A stretch of 64,000 nucleotides of DNA from Helianthus annuus (lineage: Eukaryota; Streptophyta; Magnoliopsida; Asterales; Asteraceae): NCBI RefSeq assembly GCF_002127325.2, contig NC_035436.2, positions 105,857,591 to 105,921,590 of the forward strand, given 5' to 3'. Each line of letters starts with the position of its first letter. Position 1 is the first letter of the stretch. The notes beneath the pieces were generated by a model that had not been told where the DNA came from, did no database searches, and saw only the letters and a program-made list of their open reading frames with translations. Shown here one piece after another: positions 10,490 to 22,027 of this stretch. Position numbers and translations under genes: made by a program.

Positions 10490-10781
10490 TATCTGAGTCT
10501 GCTTTGCCCAACTATGGTTACCCTACTCGATAAGGCCATCGAAAGGTATATCGACGGCCTACCTGACTCAGTACAAGACATCCTCACTGGTAACAACCCT
10601 ACCCCACTCCGTCAGGCAATCGAGTTATCAGCGACACTGACTGAGTCGCAGATTCAAAAGAATAAGCTACACAGGAAGAGCGACAAGGGCAAGAAACAGT
10701 CGGCTGACAAGGAAGATAGGAAGAAAGGTCAAAACAAGAAGGGAAAGGATTCTGGTTCCTCAAGGGGGTCAAGGAAGCGTA
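10490..10781 (+). pseudogene. Duplicated fragment of element A gag trapped inside E1
   Basis: This 292 bp repeats 2887-3178 of A gag, ending with the same GCGTA and the same LTR start, with only a couple of substitutions (for example at 10665 and 10698). It encodes the LCPTMVTLLDKAIERYI segment on the plus strand, opposite to E1. It takes the place of E1's own primer-binding site. Unequal recombination or a template switch involving the host flank is the likely source. Confidence 0.9.
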
Positions 10782-13116
10782 TGTCACACCCCCAAAATCC
10801 ACCTGCGAAGTATCACCGCTTGGGAACGTGACATGACCAGGATCAAGCCACCAATTATATCAAACATAGTATATAACAATAACCATAGACATAATTGATG
10901 TTCAAAACCAAACATTGTATATGTAGCGGAAGCATTTAAGTAAAAAACCCAATCATAAGTGTTAACGTATGAAATATCATAAGTGTTTAGTAAGCATTCA
11001 TGAATACTTGCCCACAACGACCCGCTCCTCCTTGTGCAAGCTCCATAAAGTACCTAAGGTCCTGCAAGGCATGCAGCAAATAATCAACAAACTAGTTGAG
11101 CGAGTTCACAGAAAGTAAATGCGTAATAGTAAGTTCATGAGTATCAAGTGGCTCTAATGGACCAGTATAGGTTTCTATTGGTGGGGGCTTCCCATGTTAT
11201 TAATCCACTAGACTATGTGTAACCATATGTGTTCTTCACAACCGAGAACAGTAATACGTACAAGTTTACGCAGGATTTACGTAAGTATCCTTCACAACCG
11301 AGGATAGGGTACGTGGGGGTTTACGTAGGTTTTACGTAAGTGCCTGACACAACCGAGGCAGTAGTGGGTATCCGTTCACGCAGGTTTTACGTGAGTATCC
11401 TTCACAACCGAGGATAGCGAGTAGCATAAGTGTACGTAGGTTTTACGTACGTGTCCTGCACAACCGAGGACGATGGTATGGTAGTCTAGTAATGGTATCC
11501 GAATGAATCTATTCAATCTTAACAATCCAACCCAATTCCCAACCCGGGAATCCCATGCCTTGGCTGTGTGAACTCACCTTGGTTTGCTCGGCAGATACAC
11601 AAAGAGTACAATTAGCTAGTAAAAGGTCAACCACGTCCTATCACGGTTATTATACGAGTCAGGTTTTGACTAAGGTAATGCATGTAAGAATCACATAAGT
11701 TAACATGTTAAAAGCACATATAAGTCATGGCAACACTTATTGCACGGCATCAGTCAGTTTGTATAATAGGATCATACTTTGAGCGATTAAACAATTGGGC
11801 CCAACAACTTAACAAATTCAATAACAAATCTCGGCCCAAACCGATCGCACATAAGGGCCTTGTGCGATCCGGCTCGGCTTGTGCGATCTGCTTAAATCAG
11901 CCCAACAATAATACCCAGCCCAATTGTAACATACGGCCCAAAACAAACACACAAATGACGTTGTGCGATCCAGCTGATCTCGTACGATCCAGCTGGGTTG
12001 TGCGATTTAAGGTAGTCCAGCCCACACATCATCCGGCCCATACTGCTTATGCGATAGAAGTCTTGGGCTGTCCGGCCCAACCTACAGCCTTGTGCGACCA
12101 GGCTGCACTTGTGCGACCAGGTTCCCCTTGTGCGTACGGATCACCTTGTGTGGTTGGACTTCTTGTTCGACCAAGAAGTCTTGTGCGATTAGTTTTTAAA
12201 TGCCGGATTTTATGCTAATACGGTTACATCATTATTCTAGCCAAATCAATCACAAGGTTTCCTATTTAATCATAATCAATTAACAATAACAATTTTCCAT
12301 ATTATAGATCAAACAAGGGTTTCCAAACATTAATTCATATGAACCCTAACAAGAATCAAAGCATGAACAAGAAACACATCCTTCCAATAATCAATCGGAT
12401 CAACTTTAAGACATAACAATTTCATACAAGCCGATTACATACATAACCCGATTCACTAACACATCGACAAGCTGACAATCCGAATCATAAGTCGTAACAA
12501 CAATTAAACAAGCATTATCAAATCAGTTTTTTTTTAAGTTATTCTCATGCAGTTTCGTTCCACAAAACATCCATATACGGTTCATATTGTTCATCATAAC
12601 AATTAACCCTAATTGTTTTAATCAAACCGTATAATCATAACAAATCATCATCATACCGAGCATAAGCAACACACAACAATAGTTAACGTACTAACCGATT
12701 AGGATCAAACAGAGAGGGGATGATCTTCGGTTGCCTTGTGCCGTCGGGTTTCCAAGCAAGACGAGGGAAAGAGAGAGTGTCTAGGGTTCTTGGTGTGTGT
12801 TCTTGTGTTGTGTAACAAATGAGAAAAACCAAGTCCCTAAGGTGTTTACACGGTATAGAGGGGTGGGCCGGCCCTTACATGGGCTGCCCTATTGGTCCGC
12901 GTACAAGGTGTAAAGCCCAAATGGCTTTGTGCGATCAAGTGTAGGTGTGTGTGTTGTGCGATCCTTGTGCGGTTCAATACATACATACATACATACAATA
13001 TATACACCACATACATAACACATTATTCACAAGGTTCACGTAACATTCATTAACTCAAAGTGTCATATAGGTACGTAACGTTACATCAAAGTGAGTCTAA
13101 AGTTCGAGTTGTCACA
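10782..13116 (-). repeat. E1 5' LTR (short form)
   Basis: 2335 bp, near-identical to 3179-5508, beginning in element orientation at 13116 with TGTGACAACTCG. It carries the second copy of the hairpin array (11230-11472) and of the TTGTGCGA motif array (11859-12190). Small length changes are confined to simple runs (a T run near 12530, a TACA run near 12980). The GCGTA duplication follows directly at 13117, which fixes the short end as the true integrated terminus. Confidence 0.93.
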
Positions 13117-13121
13117 GCGTA

Positions 13122-16100
13122 AGGCTTCCCAAAACTATGCTGTCACTACCCAAGCTAACCAGGCAGCTCCCAACCAGCCTCCAGCAAAGAAGCCTTATTC
13201 AGGAAGTGCACCTTTGTGCAATCAATGCAACAGTCACCATCAGCCGCAATATCAGTGCCGTTTCTGTATAAACTTTGGGAAGTCGGGTCATCTTGCCGAT
13301 GTTTGTCGGTTTGCTCAAAACCGCGCAGATCAGAACCCTGCTCAACAAGTTGCTCAGCAACAGGGTCAGGTTGCACGACCAAACTACCCACCAGGTGCTT
13401 GTTATAACTGTGGGGATCTGACCCACTACAGAAATCGGTGTCCAAGACTAGTCAACCAGAACCAGAATGCAAACCAGAATCAGGCACAGGCTCGAGGTCG
13501 AGTCTTTAACATGAATGCACAAGAAGCACAAGCAGACAACGAGGTGGTGAACGGTACGTTCTTTATTAATAATTAGCCAGCATTTGTTCTTTTTGATTCG
13601 GGTGCCGACAAGAGCTTTGTGTCATTGTCTTTTGAGACAATGCTTCGCGTGTCTAGAACGAAACTAGGTAAACCTTTGACAGTAGAGGTTGCCAGTGGTG
13701 AACCCATTGTTCTTAATTCTGTTCTACGCAACTGCCAGTTGTACCTTAACGACCATATTTTTCCTATTGACCTCACGCCAATGCAACTTGGAAGCTTCGA
13801 CGTTATAGTGGGAATGGATTGGTTATCCAAGCATCGCGCAGAGATAGTATGTTCTAAGAAGATTGTTCGTGTACCGCTGTCGACAGGCGAGATCCTACAG
13901 GTTCGTGGTGAGAAGCCTGCCGGTGGTCTCAAACTCATGTCTTGTTTTAAAGCTCGGAAATATCTGCGAAAGCACTATGTGGCTTTCTTAGCACATGTTA
14001 CAGCAGATAAAGGCAAGGATAAGTCTATTTCAGATATTCCTGTCGTTCAGGATTATTCTGAAGTTTTCCCTGAAGAGTTACCTGGTCTACCCCCAGCACG
14101 CCAAGTCGAGTTCCGTATTGATCTCGTACCTAGTGCAAATCCCATTGCCAGAGCTCCATACCGTCTTGCACCGTCAGAGATGCAAGAATTATCTAAACAG
14201 CTTCAGGAGCTCTCCGACAAAGGTTTTATCCGTCCTAGCTTTTCACCTTGGGGTGCTCCCGTTCTCTTTGTAAAGAAGAAAGATGGATCTTTTAGGATGT
14301 GTATCGATTATCGTGAGCTTAACAAGCTTACCATCAAGAATCGATATCCCCTAGCTCGCATTGATGATCTCTTTGATCAATTGCAAGGCGCTTCATACTT
14401 TTCAAAGATTGATCTGCGATCTGGATATCATCAACTTCGGGTGCATGAGGAAGATATTCCCAAGACAGCGTTTCGTACTCGTTATGGACATTATGAGTTC
14501 ACAGTCATGCCATTTGGTTTGACTAATGCTCCTGCTGTTTTCATGGACTTAATGAATAGGGTCTGCAAACCTTATTTGGATAAGTTCATCATCGTTTTCA
14601 TTGATGACATTTTGATATATTCTAAGACGCGAGCTGATCATGAGCAACATCTACGTCTTACTTTGGAACTCCTAAAGAAAGAGCAACCTTTCGCCAAATT
14701 CTCCAAGTGTGAATTTTGGCTTAAAGAAGTTCAATTCTTAGGACATATTGTCAACGAACAAGGTATTCATGTAGATCCCTCCAAGATCAGTGCGATTAAG
14801 GATTGGGATACACCTAGTACTCCTACTGAAGTTCGTTCTTTTCTTGGTCTGGCGGGCTATTACCGCCGCTTCATTGAGAACTTCTCAAAGATTGCAGTTC
14901 CTCTAACTACTCTAACTCAGAAGAACAATCCATTTGATTGGGGAGTCAAACAAGAGGAAGCATTTCTGACTTTGAAATAGAAACTTTGTGACGCGCCTGT
15001 CCTAACTTTGCCCGAGGGTAATGATGATTTCGTCGTTTATTGCGATGCATCTAAATTGGGTCTTGGCTGCGTCCTGATGCAAAGGAACAAAGTCATAGCA
15101 TACGCATCGAGACAGTTGAAGATACATGAGAAAAACTACACCACTCATGATCTTGAGTTGGGTGCAGTTGTCTTCGCTCTTAAGAACTGGAGACACTATT
15201 TGTACGGTACAAAATGTGTGGTTTTCACTGACCACAAAAGTCTTCAACATATCTTCAATCAAAAGGAACTCAACATGAGGCAAAGACGTTGGGTTGAACT
15301 TCTAAACGACTACGACTGCGAGATTCGCTACCATCCTGGTAAGGCGAATGTTGTAGCCGATGCATTGAGTCGCAAGGAACGTACTAAGCTTCATTGTGTA
15401 CATGTCCAATCTGTTATTCAAACCGATATCCAAGCCCGTATTTCTCAGGCTCAGCAATCTTGTGTTTCACAAGGTTTAATGGATAAGGAATTTCCTTATC
15501 ACATAACTCCTGCTCTAGAGCTGAAGGACAATGGATCGTATTACTTCATGGACCGTTTGTGGGTCCCAAGCCAAGATAATCTTCGTACCTTGCTTATGGA
15601 TGAAGCCCATAAGTCTCGCTATTCTATTCATCCTGGCTCAGATAAGATGTATAAGGATCTTCGTATTCAGTATTGGTGGCCTGGTATGAAGAAAGACATT
15701 GCCTTATACGTATCCAAATGCCTTACTTGTCTTAAGGTTAAGGCTGAACATCAGCGTCCTTCCGGATTATTGGAGCAACCAGAGATCCCAGTTTGGAAAT
15801 GGGAAAACATTACTATGGATCTCATTACTAAACTCCCGCGCACAAAGAAGGGTCACGATGCCATCTGGGTAGTCGTTGATCGTCTTACCAAGTCAGCGCA
15901 TTTCTTGCCAATCCGTGAGGATTTCTCTGCTGACAAACTTGCTCAAATCTGCGTGGATGAAATTGTAGCTCGACATGGTGTTCCTTTGAACATCATTTCT
16001 GACAGAGATGCTCGTTTCACTTCTCATTTTTGGAGAACCATGCAATCTGCTATGGGATCTCAACTTAATCTGAGCACAGCTTATCATCCGCAAACGGATG

Positions 16101-16870
16101 GTCAATCTGAAAGAACAATCCAGACACTGGAGGATATGCTTAGAGCTTGTGTGATCGATTTTGGTAGTAGTTGGGATTCACATCTTCCTTTGATTGAATT
16201 CTCCTACAACAACAGTTATCACTCCAGCATCAACATGGCTCCTTTCGAGGCTCTCTATGGTCGAAAATGTCGTTCACCAGTCTGCTGGAATGAGATTGGC
16301 GAGGCTCAACTTACTGGACCTACCCTCATTTTAGAGACAACAGATAAGGTAAAGAAAGTTCGTGATAACCTTCAGACAGCTAGAAGCCGTCAGAAGAGTT
16401 ACGCGGACCTAAAACGCAAGCCCTTGGATTTTCAAGTCGGTGATCGTGTATTACTTAAGGTCTCACCTTGGAAAGGTGTGATCAGATTTGGAAAGAAAGG
16501 AAAACTTGCACCTAGATACGTTGGACCATTCAAGATCGTCGAAAGAATCGGTAAGGTAGCCTACAGACTTGAGTTACCTCCTGAACTTGGAAATGTTCAT
16601 CCAACCTTTCACGTGTCCAATCTCAAGAGGTGTTTAGCCGATGAGAACCTCCACATACCGCTTGACGAGATTCGTGTTGATAAAACACTGAAATTTGTTG
16701 AGAAACCGGTAGAAATCATGGAACGTGAAGTCAAGTGGCTCAAACGCAAGCGCATTCCTTTGGTCAAGGTTCATTGGGAATCAAAACGTGGACCCGAGTT
16801 TACTTGGGAATGTGAAGATCAAATGAAGGCAAAATATCCACATCTTTTTCCACGAGTTTCCTCTAATTAA
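13122..16870 (+). pseudogene. gag-pol: Element A gag C-terminus and pol, two in-frame stops
   Basis: The frame resumes with RKASQNYAV and carries three zinc knuckles (CNQCNSHH..., CRFCINFGKSGHLADVC, CYNCGDLTHYRNRC). An in-frame TAG at 13574-13576 lies just before the protease DSGAD, and a second TAG at 14978-14980 lies between RT (FIDDILIYS present) and RNase H ([20 protein letters not shown]). IN follows with its H..H..C..C finger and the D, D, E residues, then the chromodomain-like tail [20 protein letters not shown]. All parts share one frame, so the damage is three nonsense changes in total including that in gag at 2737. The polyprotein would act in the particle and, after cleavage, in reverse transcription and integration. 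Confidence 0.92.
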
Positions 16871-16904
16871 ATTTCGGGACGAAATTTCCACAAGTAGGGG
16901 AGAC
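16869..16904 (+). other. PPT hairpin and polypurine tract of element A
   Basis: The pol stop TAA overlaps an inverted repeat AAATTTCG/CGAAATTT (16869-16887, loop GGA). AAGTAGGGGAGAC follows and abuts the LTR start TGTAACATTTG at 16905. This is the plus-strand priming site. Confidence 0.88.
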
Positions 16905-17970
16905 TGTAACATTTGTGCTTGTAATCATTATGAACAGTTCAATTATCAATAAAACAATGTTATTTTATCCCAATGATTGTTTGATTTTGTTTTACATTTT
17001 TCGTATTTTAACTTTTGTTCAATTTCAAACTCTACATCGCCTTCTGGAGAGTTATACGCAAACTAGTACGTAAACGTACTTAGTTTAATGCGACAAATAC
17101 TCCGGAACATCAACATATACTCAACATACCTTAAATAACCTTTACATAACTTAGAAATAAGTTTTGAAGGCTTTGGTATGGCAAAAACAAGTTAATTCGC
17201 TTACAGGGACTAAACTTGACAAACTGCGAAAGCATGCCAATTTAAACTGTAACGAACATTCCGGAACATGTCCATAAGTTAAACATACCATAAATATCCT
17301 TTACATATCTTAGAAATAGGCTTTGAGGGGTTTGGTATGCTAAAACAAACTTTTGGATCATTCAGGGGCTAAAAGTGTCAAAAAGTGCACAAGTTTGCAC
17401 TTTCGCGCATAACTTACGTTCTGAATACATCCGGACATCCAAAAATTTATGTAAGCATCCTAGTATTATGCCTTAGTGTTTGGCATGAGAAAAATCCATT
17501 CGTCGCGCAATTTGGATCGTCTTTCGCGCTTATGCGTATTCCGTCGTAATTAACCGAACATCGCGACCGTACGGCCAAACGAACTGACATCCGACATATT
17601 TTTGAGCACATTTTCAGTTCCCTATACTTTAACATCATTTTAGAGCTTTGAAATGGAGTTAACGGGGCTTAAACGTGCCAAAAACGCATCAAATACCAAG
17701 TTTTGGTGCTGGAGGGACTAAAATGGTAAATCTGCCAAACTTAGGGCTTACGGACCGTAAGCCAAAGCCCATACGGTCCGTAAGGGGTCCCCAGTACAGC
17801 AGAACCCACATTTAATGCTGATTGGCTCTTCAAATCGCGAAAGGTCCGATTATCTTTTCACCCAATGAAAGGCCAAGGGCCATATTCAGTGAATCTAGTT
17901 AGGTAACACATGTACGCACAAGATCGTGGCACGATATTCGATAAAACGATCCTAACGGTTCCACTTTTCC

Positions 17971-17978
17971 TATAAATA
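17971..17978 (+). promoter_or_regulatory. TATA box of element A LTR
   Basis: TATAAATA lies in a C-rich context, with a pyrimidine/A-rich transcription-start-like region about 25-35 bp downstream. It is the only strong TATA in this LTR and separates U3 from the transcribed part. Confidence 0.7.
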
Positions 17979-19053
17979 CCCACCCCCCCCCCTTTTGTGT
18001 AAAAATCACAAGAATCAAATCTAAAAAGCTCTAAGTTGAAGTATTGCTTCATACCTGAGTTTCTCTGATCTCGATTAGCATTCGGGGACCCTCCGTAAGT
18101 ATTCTTTCATTGTTTTATCGCTTTTCCAGTCCGAAAGTCGACGTTTTGTTGACTTTCTGCATTGACCAGCTTATGGTCGATGCGAAGTTTGTTGGAACTT
18201 CATAACGTGAGCGTGATCACGATGGTTATGGTCCATAGTGACCATACCTACTGATTACCCCGTTATCTAGGCTCAGTGACGAGTCGTAGTTTCGGCCAAA
18301 ATGCGCATTCTTGCGTATTTTGTAATCAAACTACTCGTGAGCATCAAAGCCGTTTGTTTTGATGCCAAACCTGTTTTCTAAACTTAGTTAAGCATGTTCT
18401 AACATGCTTAGCTCGTCACTTTTAGTATAGTGCTTATATAGGGTCGTAAGGTAAGCGATCTAAACCATCGCTTATACTTTCGAACCCGACCTATTTGGTC
18501 GATCATTAGGATCCGACGAAACACATTAGGTGACCATAGCTATAACCTTCCGAGGTTATACCTTGTGGTCACGATGTTAGGCGTTCCATACGCGTTCTAC
18601 GCGAACGACGCGTTAGGGTAGCATAAGCTATCTAAACGGGTCGTGATGGGTCGCAAGCACTTAGGTTTGGTTTCATTTTAGTATGTAGGCTTTGTTAAAC
18701 CATATTACACGAGTCCCCATACTCGTTTGGTTTACGAACCCGCATACTATCCGATCCTTCCGATTTGGTCCGGTATATTAACATAGCTACCTATTAGGTG
18801 TCGTTTGATATCCCGTGATCTTTAGCATTATCTAGTTATATTACAAGGAAGTCAAAGCAATCTCAGGTGAGTACATTGAACCCCTCTTTTACTGTTTTCC
18901 AAACTGTTTTGGGGTGAAACACATGTGCCTATCTGTTACTTTCATGCTTTCCATGTTTTCACATCATATGCCTGCTATGTTGTTAGTACATTATAGTACA
19001 TGATTTCATGACATTTCATGCTATGTATGCCCATTGTGTGCGTACTTAGTACA

Positions 19054-19310
19054 TTGATTTACATTACATTTCTGTTGCATATGTTTACTCAGCATATGGA
19101 CACATTGATTTACATTACATTTCTGTTGCATATGTTTACTCAGCATATGGACACATTGATTTACATGAACATTTCTGTTGCATATGTTTACTCAGCATAT
19201 GGACACATTGATTTACATGAACATTTCTGCTGCATATGTTTACTCAGCATATGGGCACATTGATTTACATGAACATTTCTGCTTCGTATGTTTACTTAGC
19301 ATACTTAGCA
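19054..19310 (+). repeat. 51-52 bp tandem hairpin repeat, 3' LTR copy
   Basis: Second copy of the array at 280-535, with the first CATATG at 19078. The paired A-T to G-C change in the last unit is present here too, so it predates the A insertion. Confidence 0.85.
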
Positions 19311-20547
19311 CAATTGTTTACATCACATGCCTTCATTTTGTTATGACATTTGGTTTGTTTAACATGGGACAATACATTCATTAACATTAGCTACGCCGTT
19401 CGTTAGTAGGTAGTGGTACCATAGAATTTGACAACTCCCGTTTCTGAAATCCTGGGTTTGATAGGATTGGAAGGAATGACCGAATTCGATATACATAACT
19501 TAGATAAACCTTTAATTTGTTTAAGGGTTTATCGCCGCAGTCTCAAGGCTTGGATGTATGCATAGTTTACAATACCGCATAGATGTTAATATCAATAGAG
19601 CATGCATTTTTCCATAGAACATAATGTTGATTTAAACCACGTTTTACTTCAACGACTTGTTTTGTGCATTTTACATATGGTTTAAGTTGATACATTTCGC
19701 TTGCCATACATGATACATTTTGGGATACACATTACATGATTTATATTGAACATAAACACGTTGACATTGACATACACATTTGGTGGTTTACATTGAACAT
19801 AAACATTTGACATGGTTTACACAATAACACTTGACATTTGGTTTATACATGAACAATTTACATGGTGGTTTGGTTTGGGTAAATGGTTTGAGTAACGTGG
19901 AGTATGTAATATGATGCAAACATGGTGGATACGCCGCTGCTACTTCCTATATACAAATGTTTGTATAATATTACATATCTTAGCATTATCTAAATCATTT
20001 CAGTTCAGACATATAACATTTTAGACAAATAACATATTTTTCATAAAACATTGTCTTACAAAACAACTTATTATATTCAACTCATTTTACTTGGTTACTC
20101 GTTTAACCTTGCACTTATCTATACATATCATCTGATGTTTTCGTTTTCCAAATGGTTTACAAAGCAAGACAAAGTACAAGGTTCATGACTGACTGTTATT
20201 AAACATTTCTTTAACCTCAAGTCATGAATCCCATTTTCACAAAACCTATGTATCTCACAGGCATTTTTATGCTGACATACCTACTTTCACATGTGTTTTC
20301 AGGAGCTATTCCATAGGATGATGATCATGACACTAGGGCGGACCTGTGCCTTAGAGACTAAAACTGAAGATAGACTTAGTTAACTATGTTATAAACTCTT
20401 TGTTTCCGGTTTAAGACAATGTACTACCCTTGTTTAATAAATAAAATGTAACTTTAATTACCATGGTTGTATAAAAATTAATTCTGTCCTAAACACTCCC
20501 CGGCGTTTCCGCCGCGGTTGCATGTTATACGCGGCCGGGGTGTGACA

Positions 20548-20747
20548 TATACATTGGGTTTTCATACTTATGCTTCCGCTACACTTGATACTATAATTAT
20601 GTTTTGAACACCTATCGTATTGAATGATTGGTTTGCATTTATTTTACTTGATATTAATTACATGTTCAATATGATTGGTGGCTTGATCCTGGTCATGTCA
20701 CGCCTCCAAGCGGTGGTACTCCGCGTGTGGATTTTGGGGGTGTGACA
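20548..20747 (+). repeat. Element B 5' LTR, terminal 200 bp
   Basis: The sequence is homologous in reverse complement to the first 200 bp of LTR C and the D/E LTRs (CCGCTAC, GGTGGCTTGATCCTGGTCA, GGGGGTGTGACA), but more diverged than those are from each other. The upstream part was separated by insertion of A, so it lies beyond the left window edge. Confidence 0.88.
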
Positions 20748-20750
20748 GAT

Positions 20751-20768
20751 TGGTATCGGAGCCATTGG
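20751..20768 (+). other. Primer-binding site of element B
   Basis: TGGTATCGGAGCCATTGG lies 3 nt after the LTR end. It has one change (CGG for CAG) from the initiator methionine tRNA site found in the other elements. Confidence 0.88.
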
Positions 20769-21070
20769 TTATAGAGAACTTGGTTTTAATATGGGGAAAA
20801 AAGTTTTTATTAAAACCAGACTATAACCAGAACAGTGCTCTCAACGATCCACAACGACGCTTCGCTCCACGCGCAAGACTCAACATCCTAGGTAATAAGG
20901 TTTATGTTTATTGCCTACATGCTAGAATTACATAGAACTTTGCTCGTGGTATGCTTAGATTACATTACTTGCTATTCGATATTACATGAGAACACCTACG
21001 TGCTTACACTCTTCTGTCATCGCACTATTCGCGAACCTCTCCCACTTACGTTACATTTGCTATGAAGATC
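20769..21070 (+). other. Element B leader
   Basis: Non-coding leader homologous to the D and E leaders (reverse strand, 28740-29028 and 36010-36312), including CTAGGTAATAAGGTTTATG. No gene is seen. Confidence 0.7.
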
Positions 21071-22027
21071 ATGGCCTGATATATCAACATGACACAAGCC
21101 CAGTTGACGGCTCTCATTAACGAACAAGTTGCTGCGACGGTTGCAGCCGCACAAGCAGGAGGTATAACCTGCTATTCCAGACCTATCCTAGGATGTTAGA
21201 TCCTACTCTCGTGACCCAACTCTCGCGCTTAACCTTGACCTATCTTTCTCGCGCAACGGGTCAGAACGCACAGCAACCTGTCTGCACATTCAAGAACTTC
21301 ATGGACTGTCGTCCAAGCACATTCAGTGGCACAGAAGGAGCAGTGGGACTACTCCATTGGGTTGGGAAGCTCGAGTCAGTATTCGAGATGTGTGAATGCC
21401 CTGAGGCTCGCAGGGTCAAGTACGCCACTGGCACGTTGGAAGGAATCGCGCTAACCTGGTGGAACGCGCAAGTTCAGATATTAGGGCTGGCAGCTGCTAA
21501 GGCCACCCCTTGGAACGATTTTAAGGAACTCATTAAAAAGGGAATACTGCACGCGTGATGACATCCACAAGTTGGAAGTGGAGCGTTACCATTTGAAAAT
21601 GACGGGGTCAGAAATTGAAGCTTATACGAAACGGTCGAACGAACTGGCTATCTTGTGTCCAACCATGGTGGACCTTCCGATCAAGCGTATCGAATTGTAC
21701 CTCAAGGGTCTAGCCTCAGAGATTCAAAGTTATGTGACATCGGCCAACCTTGCTACTATCCAGGATGTTACTCATCTTGCTCATCGCCTCATGGATCAGG
21801 CAGTGGAACAGAACAAGCTGCCTAGACGCATTTGTGCTACTACTACTACTTCTGCTATTCCCAGTGACAACAAGAGAAGGTGGGATGGAACCTTCAGCAA
21901 GGGTTCAACTTCAGTTCAGTCTCAGGCATGGCAGCGAAAGATTGATGACTATCAGAGCACTGGTCAGCAATCTTCTGATAGTCAAGGGTTGTAACCTCGT
22001 CTTAGTTGGTCAGACACTCTCCATCAA
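21071..22027 (+). pseudogene. Element B gag and protease fragment
   Basis: The gag N-terminus has a stop three codons after the ATG at 21071. The capsid region (21193-21558) reads [19 protein letters not shown] and ALTWWNAQ, then a one-base insertion in an A run near 21536 shifts the frame; it resumes at 21572 to about 21985. There a deletion joins gag to the middle of the protease domain (GCNLVLVGQTLSIN), removing the zinc knuckles and the DSGA site. At 22027 it is cut by LTR C. It is dead by several independent lesions. Confidence 0.9.
22023..22027. other. Target-site duplication ATCAA, leftmost copy
   Basis: ATCAA precedes LTR C; further copies follow LTR C (24738-24742) and the third LTR (39042-39046). 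In each right-hand case it is followed by CCTCATTCCC of B protease, so the same insertion site is represented twice. Confidence 0.93.

Larger units (their letters stand above)
3179..13116 (-). mobile_element. Element E1: nested Ty3/gypsy chromovirus, minus strand, rearranged
   Basis: The element is bounded by TGTCACAC...TTGTCACA and a GCGTA duplication, and carries two near-identical LTRs (3179-5508 and 10782-13116) and a long intact gag-pol frame. It is not simple: it has no primer-binding site, because the sequence between its leader (ending about 10489) and its 5' LTR is replaced by a second copy of host A gag (10490-10781). It therefore cannot be a competent donor as it stands. The gag-pol is closest, among elements here, to B, D and E. 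By-eye divergence between the two gag-plus-LTR blocks is about a dozen changes in 2.6 kb. Confidence 0.93.
16905..20547 (+). repeat. Element A 3' LTR, complete (3643 bp)
   Basis: It starts TGTAACATTTG after the purine tract and ends GGGGTGTGACA. U3 (to about 17970) contains diverged direct repeats of about 155 bp at 17100-17740, each with CGGA, a TTAGAAATA-like block and AGGGACTAAA. A perfect palindrome CTTACGGACCGTAAG lies at about 17748-17762 with a partial inverted copy downstream. A TATA box is at 17971. The rest is transcribed R/U5 with the hairpin repeat at 19054-19310. No coding potential is supported. The five bases after it, TATAC, match the B LTR and are the probable target duplication. 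Confidence 0.93.

Noticed and set aside
17748..17786. GGACCGTA palindromes as an origin or integration site
   Set aside because: A palindrome with a partial inverted copy in U3; nothing supports an origin, and the insertion boundaries are elsewhere.
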